From: Pandoraea pulmonicola
GTDB taxonomy: Bacteria; Pseudomonadota; Gammaproteobacteria; Burkholderiales; Burkholderiaceae
Length of the DNA stretch: 64,000 nt
Direction: 5' to 3'
Assembly (NCBI RefSeq): GCF_000815105.2
Contig: NZ_CP010310.2
Span: 1,798,001 to 1,862,000, forward strand
Shown: positions 37,131 to 48,964 of the stretch, piece by piece
Numbering within the stretch: the stretch's first letter is position 1
How the letters are laid out: the number at the start of each line of letters is the position of its first letter
The notes under the pieces: generated by a model
What the model was told of the DNA's origin: nothing
Databases searched by the model: none
The model's input: only the letters and a program-made list of their open reading frames with translations
Position numbers and translations under genes: made by a program

Positions 37131-37535
37131 GCGGCCGGCTGGATCGATCGAACCGGCAGGCAGCGACGCTGCCTGCTGCGCTCCGGCATCATTGCCATCG
37201 CGACCCACATGACGGGCCTCCCGGGCGACTTCCTTCCCCCCCGAGCGTCCGGCCATCGAAATTCCTTCATTCGAAACCGCGCGCGGCGCGGCCATCATCG
37301 TCGGGCGCTGCGCGTCCTTGCGCTCGCCCTTCACGGGTTCCAACCCGAGGCGGCGCAGCACACGGTGACCGTCTTCGGTCACCGTCACCTGGGCTTGACC
37401 TTCATTGACCGCCACATGGACGAGGCGCGCTTGCTCGAGCGCGGCGAGATCGGGCAGTTCGAGCGCGTCGGCATCGATCGGTCCCAGGGATGCGGCCGCC
37501 AGCAGCAGCGTGGCGATTTCATGCGGGCTCAGCAT
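37104..37535 (-). CDS. Conserved hypothetical small protein
   Basis: 143-aa protein, MLSPHEIATLLLAAASLGPIDADALELPDLAALEQARLV in its first half, then a likely small alpha/beta domain (VHVAVNEGQAQVTVTEDGHRVLRRLGL), then a long hydrophilic, probably disordered tail. The second Met (37535) is chosen because GAGGAG sits 8 bases upstream of it; the first Met (37541) would be only 2 bases away. The first half looks like a winged-helix-type fold. Function unknown; the gene overlaps the 3' end of yggT. Confidence 0.65.
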   Translation of the reverse strand: MLSPHEIATLLLAAASLGPIDADALELPDLAALEQARLVHVAVNEGQAQVTVTEDGHRVLRRLGLEPVKGERKDAQRPTMMAAPRAVSNEGISMAGRSGGKEVAREARHVGRDGNDAGAQQAASLPAGSIDPAGRSEHREEEA

Positions 37536-37952
37536 GGTCATGCTCCTCGAGGCGAATTCTTCACGTCAGCGTAGCGAGCAGATGTAAGCCCGCGACTACG
37601 CCATGTTGACTGCACGTTACGACTCGCCTCCGACCAAGCCTCCCCAGGCGGTCCTGCGACTCTGTTGGGTGACATTCTGCGTTGCGCTACGAGTACTACG
37701 ATTTCTGCGTAGCGAACATCGTATTCCAGACATCGGATCGCCAAGCGTCCGGCAAGTTCGTGCATTCGGGTTTCCCCTAGTATGCCCGCATTTTGCGTAT
37801 TGCGGGAGCGCATCCCCCTTGTTTTGAGAGGGTTGGCAAGGCATCAGCGACGCTTTGCCGCACACCTCGACGCCGTTTGAACTATTTTTTTTCTTTTGAC
37901 GGGGTGGCGATGAAAATATACTTTCCTTCACTCCGAAGGATTGCCTGCATTC
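37536..37952. other. Intergenic region with the RpiR promoter
   Basis: About 415 bp without a gene, less GC-rich than its surroundings. TTGACG (37896-37901) and TATACT (37917-37922), 15 bp apart and preceded by a TTTTTTTT run, form a candidate sigma-70 promoter 31 bp before the RpiR ATG. Confidence 0.5.
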
Positions 37953-39137
37953 ATGACCCACGCTGATTCGCTGCCCGCCGATTTGCCGCTCACCGAGCGC
38001 ATCGTGCGCGCCATGCCCGATCTCACGCCAGCGCAGCAGCGCATGGCGGCGTTCGTGCTCGACAATGCGTTTCGCGCGGCGACCATGCGCATAGACGAGT
38101 TCGCGAACGCAGTCGGAGTGTCGCTCGCCACGGTCAATCGCTTTGCCCGCGCGCTCGGCTTCGATGGCTATCCGCAGTGTCGCGCCGCGATGGTGCGCGG
38201 ATTCGAGGCGACGCTCGCTCCTATCGAGAGCCTGCGTACGAGCAAGGCGCAGGTGAGCGCAAGCGCCGATGTGATGGCCGCGTCACTGGCGCAGGCGATG
38301 GAAAATCTCGACTGGACGCGCCGCTCGCTCGACGCCGGTACGTGCGAGCGCGCTGTCGACGCGATCCTGCAGGCGAGTCGCATCAACGTCGTTGGACTCG
38401 GCGCCAGCGGCTATCTCGCCGGCCTGCTCCACCACGGCCTCGACCCGTATTGCGAGAACGTGCAGGCGGTTGTCGGCGCTGGCGGCTCGACGCATGCCGC
38501 GCGTCAGCTGTTCAAGTTGCGCGAAGGCGATCTGGTCATCGCGCTCGCTTTCCCACGTTACGTCTCCGACACGATTACGTTGTGCCGCCGTCTGCGCGGC
38601 CGAGGCGTGCGGGTGCTGGTGCTCACCGACAGCCCGACTTCGCCGCTCGCGCCGCTGGGCGACATCGTGATCTTCGTGCGTAGCAAGCCGCGTCTGTCCA
38701 GCAACTCCGAGGCGAGTGTGCTGGCCATGATCGATGCGCTGTGCGACGCCGTTGCGCAACGCGCCAAGCACGCGGTCGATAGAGCGACCGAGTTGACCGA
38801 TTTCCTGCTGCCGTGGCTTGACTCCGCGTCGCTTGCTCCCGCCAATCCGGCACCGGGCGCGGTCGTGAGCAGCGCCGTCTCGGTACGGCGCCCGGCCGCG
38901 GCGAACGCCGCGAGCGCGACCTCCGCGACATCGGCACCGGCAGTACCCGCAGCATCAATGGCACCAATAGCATCGATAGCGCCTGCTACAACGCCGGCAG
39001 CACTGAATAACGCGGCCGTTGCGGCGACTCCCGTTGCGCAAGGCACAACGAACCTGGGAGCACCCGCCACCCCGCGCCCCGCGCCGGGAAGTCAGGACCG
39101 AAAGGACAGAAAGGACAGAAAGGACAAAGCATCATGA
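37953..39137 (+). CDS. RpiR-family transcriptional regulator with Ala-rich C-terminal tail
   Basis: 394-aa regulator. The N-terminal HTH_6 domain (about 10-85; MRIDEFANAVGVSLATVNRFARALGFDGYPQCRAAM) is followed by a SIS sugar-phosphate-binding domain (about 125-265; NVVGLGASGYLAGLLHHGL, IALAFPRYVSDTITLCRRLRGRGVRVLVLTDSP). From about residue 285 a tail of over 100 residues rich in Ala, Pro, Ser and Thr ends in DRKDRKDRKDK; RpiR proteins usually stop near 280-300. ATG at 37953, with CGAAGGA 12 bases upstream. The stop overlaps the iaaA start (ATGA), so translation is coupled. It probably controls the peptide-uptake operon downstream. Confidence 0.9.
   Translation: MTHADSLPADLPLTERIVRAMPDLTPAQQRMAAFVLDNAFRAATMRIDEFANAVGVSLATVNRFARALGFDGYPQCRAAMVRGFEATLAPIESLRTSKAQVSASADVMAASLAQAMENLDWTRRSLDAGTCERAVDAILQASRINVVGLGASGYLAGLLHHGLDPYCENVQAVVGAGGSTHAARQLFKLREGDLVIALAFPRYVSDTITLCRRLRGRGVRVLVLTDSPTSPLAPLGDIVIFVRSKPRLSSNSEASVLAMIDALCDAVAQRAKHAVDRATELTDFLLPWLDSASLAPANPAPGAVVSSAVSVRRPAAANAASATSATSAPAVPAASMAPIASIAPATTPAALNNAAVAATPVAQGTTNLGAPATPRPAPGSQDRKDRKDRKDKAS
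39094..39129. repeat. Four 9-bp tandem repeats encoding the RKD tail
   Basis: Units AGGACCGAA, AGGACAGAA, AGGACAGAA, AGGACAAAG encode the (D)RKD repeats at the end of the RpiR protein. The final AGGA lies about 10 bases before the iaaA ATG and is its best ribosome-binding site, so repeat length also sets the start context of iaaA. Confidence 0.8.
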
Positions 39138-40090
39138 GTCACCCCCAACGCGCGGTCATCGCCATCCACGGCGGCGCCGGTACGATCAGCCGCGACACGT
39201 CGCCGGAAGAGCTCAAGGCCTATCACGAAGCGCTGGCCGAGGTGCTGCGCGCCGGTCAGGCGGTGCTGGCGGCGGGTGGCTCGGCGCTTGACGCCGTGAC
39301 GGAAGCGGTGCGTCTTCTCGAAGACTGCCCGCGTTTCAACGCCGGGCGCGGCGCGGTCTTCACCCACGAAGGCACGCATGAGCTCGATGCCGCCATCATG
39401 GATGGCACCACGCTCGACGCCGGCGCGATCGCCTGCGTGCACCGCCTGCGCAATCCGATTCTCGCTGCGCGCGCCGTGCTCGAACGCAGCCCGCACGTGC
39501 TGCTCGTGGGCGAGGGCGCGGAAGCTTTCGCTGCCGCCCACGGCGCGGCGCTGGTCGATCCCGACTACTTCTACACCGAAGCCCGCCACGCTCAGTGGCA
39601 GCGCGCGCTGTCCGAGGCCGCCGTCGCACTCGACCATGACTTTCCGCTCAGGAAGGAGCCGATCGATCCGGACACGAAGTTCGGCACGGTCGGCGCAGTG
39701 GCGTGCGACGTCCACGGCCACGTGGCGGCTGCCACGTCCACCGGCGGGATGACGAACAAGGCCGTCGGGCGCGTGGGGGACTCGCCGCTCATCGGCGCGG
39801 GCTGCTATGCCAACGATGCCACGGCTGCCGTGTCGGCCACGGGCACCGGCGAAGCATTCATTCGTGCGGTGGCCTGCTACGAGGTGGGCGCCCTGATGGC
39901 CTACGCCGGTCTGTCGCTGGCCGACGCCGCCGAGCGCGTGATCCGCGAGCGCCTGCCGCGCGTGCAGGGCCGGGGCGGGTTGATCGCCGTGGATGCGCAG
40001 GGCAACGTGGCGCTGCCGTTCAATACCGAAGGGATGTATCGCGGCGTGGCTCGCGTGGGCGAGACGCCCGTGACCGCCATCCACGAATGA
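39134..40090 (+). CDS. iaaA: Isoaspartyl peptidase/L-asparaginase (plant-type, Ntn hydrolase)
   Basis: 318-aa N-terminal-nucleophile hydrolase precursor that cleaves itself into alpha and beta subunits at Gly184-Thr185 (KFGTVGAVACDVHG); Thr185 is the nucleophile. Other marks are IHGGAGTISRD, RFNAGRGAVFTHEG and TSTGGMTNKAVGRVGDSPLIGAG. It hydrolyses beta-aspartyl dipeptides and L-asparagine. The ATG overlaps the RpiR stop. In E. coli iaaA lies directly before gsiABCD, as here, supporting uptake and use of peptides or glutathione. Confidence 0.94.
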   Translation: MSHPQRAVIAIHGGAGTISRDTSPEELKAYHEALAEVLRAGQAVLAAGGSALDAVTEAVRLLEDCPRFNAGRGAVFTHEGTHELDAAIMDGTTLDAGAIACVHRLRNPILAARAVLERSPHVLLVGEGAEAFAAAHGAALVDPDYFYTEARHAQWQRALSEAAVALDHDFPLRKEPIDPDTKFGTVGAVACDVHGHVAAATSTGGMTNKAVGRVGDSPLIGAGCYANDATAAVSATGTGEAFIRAVACYEVGALMAYAGLSLADAAERVIRERLPRVQGRGGLIAVDAQGNVALPFNTEGMYRGVARVGETPVTAIHE

Positions 40091-40168
40091 GCACACGCGC
40101 GCTCGGGGCATTGGCCGGCAGCGCGCATCAGTACCGGATTCAGCAAGTGAAGATTAGCGAGGACAGGC

Positions 40169-42055
<1,887 letters not shown>

Positions 42056-42061
42056 GTTTGC

Positions 42062-42080
42062 TCCGGGGCCTCGCCCCGGA
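42062..42080. repeat. Stem-loop between gsiA and gsiB
   Basis: TCCGGGG, CCTCG, CCCCGGA immediately after the gsiA stop, without a T tract. Such hairpins often protect upstream mRNA or adjust expression between an ATPase gene and a highly expressed binding-protein gene. Confidence 0.6.
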
Positions 42081-42206
42081 TAGTTCGGTAGTTCCAGTAA
42101 TTCAGGCAGTACCTCGTAGTTGTCGTGTCGTCAAAATTCCCCGCCAAGGGACGCAGTCATGTGACTCGCTCGCGGCGACCCCGTCAGACCAGAAGGAGAA
42201 AGACAG

Positions 42207-43766
42207 ATGTCGAAAAACGCTTTGTTGAGCGCGCGCTGGAAAACCGCGTTTGCGTCCGCCGCCGTGGCCTGCGCCGTGCTCGGCGCCGCCCCGGCGTTTG
42301 CCGCCAAGGATGTCGTGATGGCCGTGCAATCGACCTTCACGACGATGGACCCGTACGATGCGAACGACACGCTGTCGCAAGCCGTCGCCAAGTCGTTCTA
42401 CGAGGGCATGTTCGGTTTCGACAAGGACATGAAGCTCATCAACGTGCTGGCCGACAGCTACACGGTCTCGCCCGACGGCCTTGTCTACACGATCAAGCTC
42501 AAGTCCGGCGTGAAGTTCCAGGACGGCACGAACTTCGATGCGGCCGCCGTCAAGGCGAACTTCGACCGCGTGACCAATCCGGACAACAAGCTCAAGCGCT
42601 ACAACCTGTACAAGGAAATCGCCAAGACGGAAGTGGTCGATCCGCATACGGTGAAGTTCACGCTCAAGGAGCCGTTCTCGCCGTTCATCAACACGCTGGC
42701 ACACCCGTCGGCCGTGATCATCTCGCCCGAAGCGCTCAAGAAGTACGGCAAGGACATCGCCTCGCACCCGGTGGGCACGGGCCCGTTCGAGTTCGTCGAG
42801 TGGAACCGCACCGATTACGTCAAGGTGAAGAAGTTCGACGGCTACTGGAAGAAGGGCTATCCGAAGGTCGACACGATCACCTTCAAGCCGGTGGTCGACA
42901 ACAACACGCGTGCGGCCGTCATGCAGACGGGCGAGGCGGGTTTCGCCTTCCCGGTGCCCTATGAGCAGGCCGATGGTCTGAAGGCCAGCGGCAAGGTCGA
43001 CGTGATCGCCGGGCCGTCGATCATCCAGCGCTACGTCAGCTTCAACACGAAGCAGAAGCCGTTCGACGACGTGCGCGTGCGTCAGGCGATCAACTACGCC
43101 ATCAACAAGGAAGCGCTCGTGAAGGTGGCCTTCGCCGGCTACGCCACCCCGGCCGACGGCGTGGTGCCCAAGGGCGTGGACTACGCGGCCAAGACCGGTC
43201 CGTGGCCGTACAACCCGGCCAAGGCGAAGGAACTGCTCAAGGAAGCCGGCTACCCGAACGGGTTCGAGACCACGCTGTGGTCGGCCTACACGTACACCAC
43301 GGCGCAGAAGGTGATCCAGTTCGTGCAGCAGCAGTTGGCACAGGTCGGCATCAAGGCGCAGGTGCGTGCGCTCGAAGCCGGCCAGCGTGTCGAGCTGGTC
43401 GAGTCGGCGCCGGATCCCGACAAGGCCCCGGTGCGCATGTACTACGTGGGCTGGTCGTCGTCGACGGGCGAAGCCGACTGGGCGCTGCGCCCGCTGCTGT
43501 CCTCGGAATCGTTCCCGCCGAAGCTCTTCAACACCGCGTACTACAAGAACGAAGCCGTGGATGCGGACTTCAACAAGGCGCTGCTCACGACCGACCGCGC
43601 CGAGAAGACGAAGCTCTACACGGACGCTCAGCAGAAGATCTGGAACGATGCGCCGTGGGCGTTCCTCGTGACGGAAAAGCTGCTGTACGCGCGCAACAAG
43701 AACCTGTCGGGCGTGTACACGATGCCTGACGGTTCGTTCAACTTCACCGACATCTCGATGAAGTAA
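42207..43766 (+). CDS. gsiB: Periplasmic peptide/glutathione-binding protein
   Basis: 519-aa cluster C (SBP_bac_5) solute-binding protein. A Sec signal peptide ([24 protein letters not shown], cleavage after APAFA) precedes mature [23 protein letters not shown]. Family motifs are [33 protein letters not shown] and [30 protein letters not shown] precedes the ATG. It captures di- or tripeptides or glutathione in the periplasm for GsiC/GsiD. Hairpins flank the gene on both sides, as is common for abundant binding proteins. Confidence 0.93.
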   Translation: MSKNALLSARWKTAFASAAVACAVLGAAPAFAAKDVVMAVQSTFTTMDPYDANDTLSQAVAKSFYEGMFGFDKDMKLINVLADSYTVSPDGLVYTIKLKSGVKFQDGTNFDAAAVKANFDRVTNPDNKLKRYNLYKEIAKTEVVDPHTVKFTLKEPFSPFINTLAHPSAVIISPEALKKYGKDIASHPVGTGPFEFVEWNRTDYVKVKKFDGYWKKGYPKVDTITFKPVVDNNTRAAVMQTGEAGFAFPVPYEQADGLKASGKVDVIAGPSIIQRYVSFNTKQKPFDDVRVRQAINYAINKEALVKVAFAGYATPADGVVPKGVDYAAKTGPWPYNPAKAKELLKEAGYPNGFETTLWSAYTYTTAQKVIQFVQQQLAQVGIKAQVRALEAGQRVELVESAPDPDKAPVRMYYVGWSSSTGEADWALRPLLSSESFPPKLFNTAYYKNEAVDADFNKALLTTDRAEKTKLYTDAQQKIWNDAPWAFLVTEKLLYARNKNLSGVYTMPDGSFNFTDISMK

Positions 43767-43791
43767 GCACCGCTGCACGGTGTGCAGTTCC

Positions 43792-43818
43792 CGCGCCGCC
43801 GCCATGAGGCGCGGCGCG
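43792..43818. repeat. Stem-loop between gsiB and gsiC
   Basis: CGCGCCGC (43792-43799) pairs exactly with GCGGCGCG (43811-43818) around an 11-base loop, 25 bp past the gsiB stop. No T tract. It is likely a 3' stabiliser of gsiB mRNA that lowers permease expression. Confidence 0.6.
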
Positions 43819-43884
43819 GATCCCGGTGCGGCCCGATGGCCGTGCCGCAAGACTTGGTTTGGCAAGACGTTCGGCAAGATTGCG

Positions 43885-44805
43885 ATGCTCACTTACTCTC
43901 TCAAACGCCTGCTCGGCCTGATCCCCACGTTGCTGATCGTGGCAGTGCTGGTGTTCGGCTTCGTGCACATGTTGCCGGGCGACCCCGCGCGTCTGGCCGC
44001 GGGGCCCCAGGCGGACGAGGCGACCGTGGCGCTGGTGCGTCAGGATCTCGGCCTCGACAAGCCGTTGCTCTCGCAGTTCACGCACTTCATCACGCATGCC
44101 GTGCGCGGCGACTTCGGACTGTCGATGCGCAGCAAGCAACCGGTCTCGGCGGAGATCGGCAGCCGCTTCATGCCCACGCTGTGGCTCACCGTGGTGAGCA
44201 TGGTCTGGTCGGTGATCGTCGGCATGGCGCTCGGCGTGGCTTCGGCCGTGTGGCGCAACCAGTGGCCCGACCGGCTCGGCATGACGTTCGCGGTCTCGGG
44301 CATCTCGTTCCCGGCGTTCGCAATGGGCATGCTGCTCATGCAGGTCTTCTCGGTGCAGCTCGGCTGGCTGCCCACGATGGGCGCCGACTCCTGGAAGAGC
44401 TACATCCTGCCGTCGATCACGCTGGGCGCGGCAGTCGCCGCCGTGATGGCGCGCTTCACGCGTTCGGCCTTCGTCGAGGTGTTGCACGAGGACTTCGTGC
44501 GCACGGCGCGAGCGAAGGGGCTCAACGAAATGCGCGTGGTGTTCAAGCACGCACTGCGCAACGCCATGATTCCCGTCGTCACGATGATGGGGCTGCAATT
44601 CGGTTTTCTGCTCGGCGGCTCGATCGTCGTCGAGGTGGTGTTCAACTGGCCGGGCCTCGGGCGCCTGCTGGTCGATTCGGTCGAGATGCGCGACTATCCG
44701 GTGATTCAGGCGCTGGTGCTGTTGTTCTCGCTCGAGTTCATTCTGATCAACCTCGTGGTCGACGTGCTGTACGCCGTCATCAACCCGACCATTCGCTACA
44801 AGTGA
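43885..44805 (+). CDS. gsiC: Peptide/glutathione ABC importer permease, GsiC type
   Basis: 306-aa inner-membrane permease of the DppB/GsiC type with six helices. N-terminus [38 protein letters not shown] loop in [33 protein letters not shown]-terminal [23 protein letters not shown]. The ATG at 43885 is the family-typical start; a longer open frame from 43780 runs through the gsiB stem-loop and is rejected. Pairs with GsiD. Confidence 0.93.
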   Translation: MLTYSLKRLLGLIPTLLIVAVLVFGFVHMLPGDPARLAAGPQADEATVALVRQDLGLDKPLLSQFTHFITHAVRGDFGLSMRSKQPVSAEIGSRFMPTLWLTVVSMVWSVIVGMALGVASAVWRNQWPDRLGMTFAVSGISFPAFAMGMLLMQVFSVQLGWLPTMGADSWKSYILPSITLGAAVAAVMARFTRSAFVEVLHEDFVRTARAKGLNEMRVVFKHALRNAMIPVVTMMGLQFGFLLGGSIVVEVVFNWPGLGRLLVDSVEMRDYPVIQALVLLFSLEFILINLVVDVLYAVINPTIRYK

Positions 44806-44815
44806 GGCACGCACG

Positions 44816-45724
44816 ATGAACGCGGGTCAACCCATCACGGCCGCCGCTGCGGCGGCCTCCGCCGGCAACCATCGCGTGCGCACGCCATGGCGCGAGTTCT
44901 GGCGCAAGTTCAAGAAGCAGCACATCGCCCTCGTCGCCGGGGTGTTCGTGCTGGCGCTGGTCGTCGTCGCGATCCTCGCGCCGCACCTCGTGCCGTTCGA
45001 TCCGGAGAACTTCTTCGACTACGACGCCCTGAACGCCGGGCCGTCGGCGAAACACTGGTTCGGCGTCGATTCGCTCGGCCGCGACATCTTCAGCCGGGTG
45101 CTCGCCGGCACGCGCATTTCGCTGGCCGCCGGCTTCGGTTCGGTCGCGATCGGGGCGGTGATCGGCACCGTGCTCGGCCTGCTCGCGGGCTATTACGAAG
45201 GCTGGTGGGACCGCATCGTCATGCGCATTTCCGACGTGCTGTTCGCGTTCCCGGGCATTCTGCTGGCCATCGGTGTGGTGGCCGTGCTGGGCAACGGCAT
45301 GGTCAACGTGATCGTGGCCGTGGCCATCTTCTCGATTCCGGCCTTCGCCCGGCTGGTGCGCGGCAACACGCTCGTGCTCAAGCACATGACGTATATCGAA
45401 GCGGCGCGCTCGATCGGCGCGTCGGACTGGACGATCATCATGCGGCACATCCTGCCAGGCACGGTTTCGTCGATTGTGGTGTACTTCTCCATGCGTATCG
45501 GGACGTCGATCATCACGGCCGCCAGCCTGTCGTTTCTCGGTCTGGGCGCGCAGCCGCCCACGCCGGAGTGGGGCGCCATGCTCAACGAGGCGCGCGCCGA
45601 CATGGTCAACGCTCCGCATATCGCCATTTTCCCGAGCCTGGCCATCTTCCTGACCGTGCTCGCCTTCAACCTGCTGGGCGACGGCCTGCGCGACGCGCTC
45701 GATCCGAAACTCGACCGGCATTGA
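44816..45724 (+). CDS. gsiD: Peptide/glutathione ABC importer permease, GsiD type
   Basis: 302-aa permease of the DppC/GsiD type. It has a hydrophilic N-terminus ([20 protein letters not shown]), [24 protein letters not shown], and the EAA loop [27 protein letters not shown]. It starts 10 bp after gsiC, and its stop overlaps the P1 peptidase start by one base (TGATG), so the import and hydrolysis genes are translationally linked. Confidence 0.94.
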   Translation: MNAGQPITAAAAAASAGNHRVRTPWREFWRKFKKQHIALVAGVFVLALVVVAILAPHLVPFDPENFFDYDALNAGPSAKHWFGVDSLGRDIFSRVLAGTRISLAAGFGSVAIGAVIGTVLGLLAGYYEGWWDRIVMRISDVLFAFPGILLAIGVVAVLGNGMVNVIVAVAIFSIPAFARLVRGNTLVLKHMTYIEAARSIGASDWTIIMRHILPGTVSSIVVYFSMRIGTSIITAASLSFLGLGAQPPTPEWGAMLNEARADMVNAPHIAIFPSLAIFLTVLAFNLLGDGLRDALDPKLDRH

Positions 45725-46890
45725 TGGAACTGCCTGCTCTCGGGCAGACCCGCGACATGACGCCTACGTCGGACTCTCGTGAAGCCCTGTTCGGCGCCCC
45801 CTACGTAGGGCGGTTGCCCGCCGGGCCGCGTCACGCGATCTCCGACGTGCCCGGCGTGTACGTGGGCCACGCCACGCTGGCCGACGGTCCCGTACAGACC
45901 GGCGTGACGGTCGTATGTCCGACGCCGGCCGAGAGTGCCATGTCGGCGACGAACGGACAGGCCGTGCCCACCGGGCCGGCCGCCGACTGGGACCCGTTTC
46001 GCGCCAAGGTGCCGGCCGCCGCCGCCGTGATCAACGGCTTCGGCAAGAGCGTCGGTCTCATGCAGATCGACGAGCTGGGCGTCGTCGAGGCGCCCATCGC
46101 GCTCACCAACACGTTTTCCGTGAGCCACGTGGTGCTCGCCCAGTTGCGCGCGGCCATCGCGGCGAATCCCGAAATCGGACGCGCCAGCGCATCGCTCAAT
46201 CCCGCCGTGTTCGAGTGCAACGACGGCTACCTCAACGACATGCAGGCGTTCGCCGTGAGCGAGGCGCATTACGCGCAGGCGCTCGCCGAGGCGTCGCCGG
46301 ACTTCGCGCAGGGCGCCGTCGGCGCGGGACGCGGCATGTCGAGCTTCGGCCTCAAGGGCGGCATTGGCTCGGCGTCGCGGATCGTCGAGACGGCGGGGGC
46401 GACGTTTACCGTCGGGGTGCTGGTGCTGTCGAATTTCGGTCGACCGTCGCAACTGACCATTGCGGGACGCCACGTCGGGCCGGTGCTCGACGAGCGACTC
46501 GCGCAACCGGAGCAGAGCGCGGCGCCCGAGCGCGGCTCGATCATCATGCTGGTCGCCACCGACGCGCCGCTCGACGCGCGTCAGTTGCGCCGCGTCGCCA
46601 CGCGCACCGGCGCGGGACTGGCGCGCACCGGCTCCGTCTACGGTCACGGCAGCGGCGACGTCGCGCTAGCCTTCACGACCGCCTACACGGTGTCCCACGA
46701 CGCGCAGGGCCGCGTCGCGCCGGCGGCGCTCGTTCCCGACGCGCTGCTCGATCCCATTTTCCAGGCGACGGCCGACGCCACCGAGCAGGCGATCCTGCAC
46801 GCGCTCTTCGCGGCCGAGTCCGTGTTGGGCCGCGACGCACACGTGCGCCGCGCGCTGGGCGACGTGTTGCCCGACTGGGCCGCGCTGTAA
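45724..46890 (+). CDS. P1-family N-terminal-nucleophile aminopeptidase (DmpA-like)
   Basis: 388-aa member of the DmpA/P1 peptidase family, which self-cleaves and acts as D-, L- or beta-aminopeptidase. Blocks: AISDVPGVYVGHATL, INGFGKSVGLMQIDELGVVEAPIALTNTFSV, ECNDGYLND, and GAGRGMSSFGLKGGIGSASR (about 200-219), which holds the self-cleavage site and nucleophile Ser. The ATG at 45724 overlaps the gsiD stop; an alternative Met at 45757 also fits. It probably trims imported D-amino-acid or beta-peptides in the cytoplasm. Confidence 0.9.
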   Translation: MELPALGQTRDMTPTSDSREALFGAPYVGRLPAGPRHAISDVPGVYVGHATLADGPVQTGVTVVCPTPAESAMSATNGQAVPTGPAADWDPFRAKVPAAAAVINGFGKSVGLMQIDELGVVEAPIALTNTFSVSHVVLAQLRAAIAANPEIGRASASLNPAVFECNDGYLNDMQAFAVSEAHYAQALAEASPDFAQGAVGAGRGMSSFGLKGGIGSASRIVETAGATFTVGVLVLSNFGRPSQLTIAGRHVGPVLDERLAQPEQSAAPERGSIIMLVATDAPLDARQLRRVATRTGAGLARTGSVYGHGSGDVALAFTTAYTVSHDAQGRVAPAALVPDALLDPIFQATADATEQAILHALFAAESVLGRDAHVRRALGDVLPDWAAL

Positions 46891-46915
46891 GCCTGTCACC
46901 GAACATACCGACATC

Positions 46916-47734
46916 ATGCGAATCCTGATCTCCGCCGATATCGAAGGCGTGGCGGGCGTCTTCCACGCCGAACAGACCCGCGCCGGAAACGGCGAGTATG
47001 AACGTGCGCGTCGCTGGATGACGCGCGAAGCGAACGCGGCCGTCGAGGGGGCGTTCGCGGGCGGCGCCACCGAAGTGATGGTCAACGACTCGCACGGCGG
47101 CTTTCGCAATCTGCTGCCGGACGAACTCGACCCGCGTGCGCGCATCGTGCTGGGCAAGCCGCGCTATCTCGGCATGGTGTCGGGGGTGGAAGCCGGGTGC
47201 GATGCCGTCTTCATGATCGGCTACCACGGCAAGGCGCAGAGCGCGGGCATTCTCGCGCACACGATCAACAGCTTCGCCTTTGCGCGTGTGTGGCTGGGCG
47301 GCGTGGAGGCGGGCGAAGCCATGCTGTACGGGGCGCTCGCGGGCGAGCGCGGCGTGCCGGTGGTCATGGCCAGCGGCGACGACGTCTTCTGCGAGGAGAC
47401 GCAACTGATCTTCCCGCACGCCCGCTTCGTGCAGACGAAGGCCGCCTGGGGGCAGGGTAGCGGCATGACGCTCAGTCCCAGCCAGTCGTGCGAGCTGATC
47501 CGCGAAGCCGCCGAGGCGTCGCTGGCGGATCCGCGCAAGTGGCATCCGTATGAGGTGCAGACGCCGGTGGAGGTGCGATTGCAGGCGCAGACGACGGCGC
47601 TGGCCGACCTGTTCTGCCAATGGCCGACGCTCGAGCGCGTGGATGGCGTGACGCTGCAGTACGAAGCGCCGAGCGTCGAGGCGGCCGTGCGCGTCCTGAA
47701 TTGCCTGTCCGCCATGTCGTTCATGCTGCGCTGA
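46916..47734 (+). CDS. dppA: D-aminopeptidase, M55 family (DppA-like)
   Basis: 272-aa zinc D-aminopeptidase. The residues of Bacillus DppA fall at the same numbers: Asp8 and Glu10 (SADIEG), His60 (NDSHGG), His104 (IGYHGKA) and catalytic His115 (ILAHTI); the last zinc ligand is Glu131 or Glu134. DppA removes D-Ala from D-Ala-D-Ala and related peptides. It is the last gene of the peptide operon, 26 bp after the P1 peptidase. With DmpA-like and IaaA enzymes it gives the operon three peptidases for unusual linkages (D-, beta-, isoaspartyl), consistent with recycling of cell-wall or modified peptides. Confidence 0.93.
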   Translation: MRILISADIEGVAGVFHAEQTRAGNGEYERARRWMTREANAAVEGAFAGGATEVMVNDSHGGFRNLLPDELDPRARIVLGKPRYLGMVSGVEAGCDAVFMIGYHGKAQSAGILAHTINSFAFARVWLGGVEAGEAMLYGALAGERGVPVVMASGDDVFCEETQLIFPHARFVQTKAAWGQGSGMTLSPSQSCELIREAAEASLADPRKWHPYEVQTPVEVRLQAQTTALADLFCQWPTLERVDGVTLQYEAPSVEAAVRVLNCLSAMSFMLR

Positions 47735-48082
47735 GTGCAGGCTGCCGGTGCGCCGGTGAGCACCGGCACGGGATGGCAACCCGGGGATTCGACGAACCGG
47801 CATTTCGGAACGCCGCGTTTTCCTGGGGACTTACGATAACCCGTTGTATCCATGAGCACTTCAGGGTTTTGGGGCGCCGCGACAGCCACGCCGCCGGCTG
47901 GGCAGCCGCGTCAGCCTTGAATTCACCTTGCCATGTTGTTAAGAAGATACTGGGTCAGGGTTCGCCGGACCGGGAGGGCTGCGGGCGGCGTGCGATAATC
48001 CGTAATATTTCGTAATAGCTGCACCGTCCTCCAGACGGCAACCTCGGATTATTGAGCGCCGGCCAGTCCCCGGCGGGAAATC
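47735..48082. other. Intergenic region after dppA
   Basis: About 350 bp with no gene. It has a short GC-rich hairpin right after dppA (GCCGGTG/CACCGGC near 47752-47767) and an A+T-richer stretch with two CGTAATA words near 48000, the likely promoter of the DUF4118 gene. Confidence 0.45.
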
Positions 48083-48964
48083 ATGGAAATCAGAAACGCC
48101 CGACGTTGGGCGGAGCCCGGCGCGAAACGGTACGTCGGCGCGTTAATGGTGGTATTCGCTGCGTTCCTGCTTCGCAGCTTGATGCACCCGGTGCTGGACC
48201 ATTCCATGCCGGGCGTGTTCTTCGCCTGTGCGGTCATCATCGTCGAGTTTGTCTGGGGCCTGGGGCCGGCGCTCATGGCGATGGTCATCAGCATTCCGAT
48301 CTTCGATTTCTTCTTCGTGCCGCCGTTTCGCGATATCGCCATGGTCGACCGGCGCGACGTCATGATCGTGACCGGCTTCCTCTCGATCACCCCGCTCGCG
48401 GTCGTGCTGATCGAGCGGCTGCGCCGTGCGCAGTACCGCGCCGAGTTGATCGCCGAAGTCGCGCAGACGCGCTATGAAATGCTGCTGCGCGCCGAGAACG
48501 AGCGCATGGTGCTGTCCGATTCGGTACAACTCGGCAATGCGCTGATGACGTATCTGACGAAGCACCTCGATACCATTTTCTATCTGGCCAATCCGGCCAC
48601 CCATTATGAGTTCGTCGACGAGCATTTCCGCCGGGCGACGGGCGTGACGCCCGAAGTCGTCAAGCGCGACGGGCTGCGCGCGTTGTTGCATCCCGAGGAT
48701 GCCGCTCGTCTGGCCGGACTCTTCCGCGCGGACGGCGAGCGCCCGCAGCATGGCGCACACAACCTGCGCATGCGTACGCGCGAAGGCGGTTACGAGATGT
48801 TCCATTGCGAGTTGCAGTATTTCCGTGCGCACGTCGGCACCTATGCCATCCTGCGTTTGCATGCGGGACCGACGGTGCGCCCGGTCACGTCGCTGCATGC
48901 GCTCACGCCTGCGGCGAACGCACGTGAAGTCAGCGAGGCGCCGGTCGTCTCGGGTGGGGTTTGA
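48083..48964 (+). CDS. DUF4118 membrane protein with PAS domain, no kinase domain
   Basis: 293-aa protein. Four hydrophobic segments (about 18-115; YVGALMVVFAAFLLRSL to VTGFLSITPLAVVLIERL) form the KdpD-type DUF4118 domain (FDFFFVPPFRDIAMVDRRD). A short coiled region leads to a PAS-like fold (about 150-265; NPATHYEFVDEHFRRATGVTPEVVKRDGL..LHPEDAARL). Histidine kinase, GGDEF or other output domains are absent and the protein ends in a hydrophilic tail. The next gene starts at its stop codon (TGATG). It may be a stand-alone sensor that works through a partner protein (inference). Confidence 0.8.
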   Translation: MEIRNARRWAEPGAKRYVGALMVVFAAFLLRSLMHPVLDHSMPGVFFACAVIIVEFVWGLGPALMAMVISIPIFDFFFVPPFRDIAMVDRRDVMIVTGFLSITPLAVVLIERLRRAQYRAELIAEVAQTRYEMLLRAENERMVLSDSVQLGNALMTYLTKHLDTIFYLANPATHYEFVDEHFRRATGVTPEVVKRDGLRALLHPEDAARLAGLFRADGERPQHGAHNLRMRTREGGYEMFHCELQYFRAHVGTYAILRLHAGPTVRPVTSLHALTPAANAREVSEAPVVSGGV

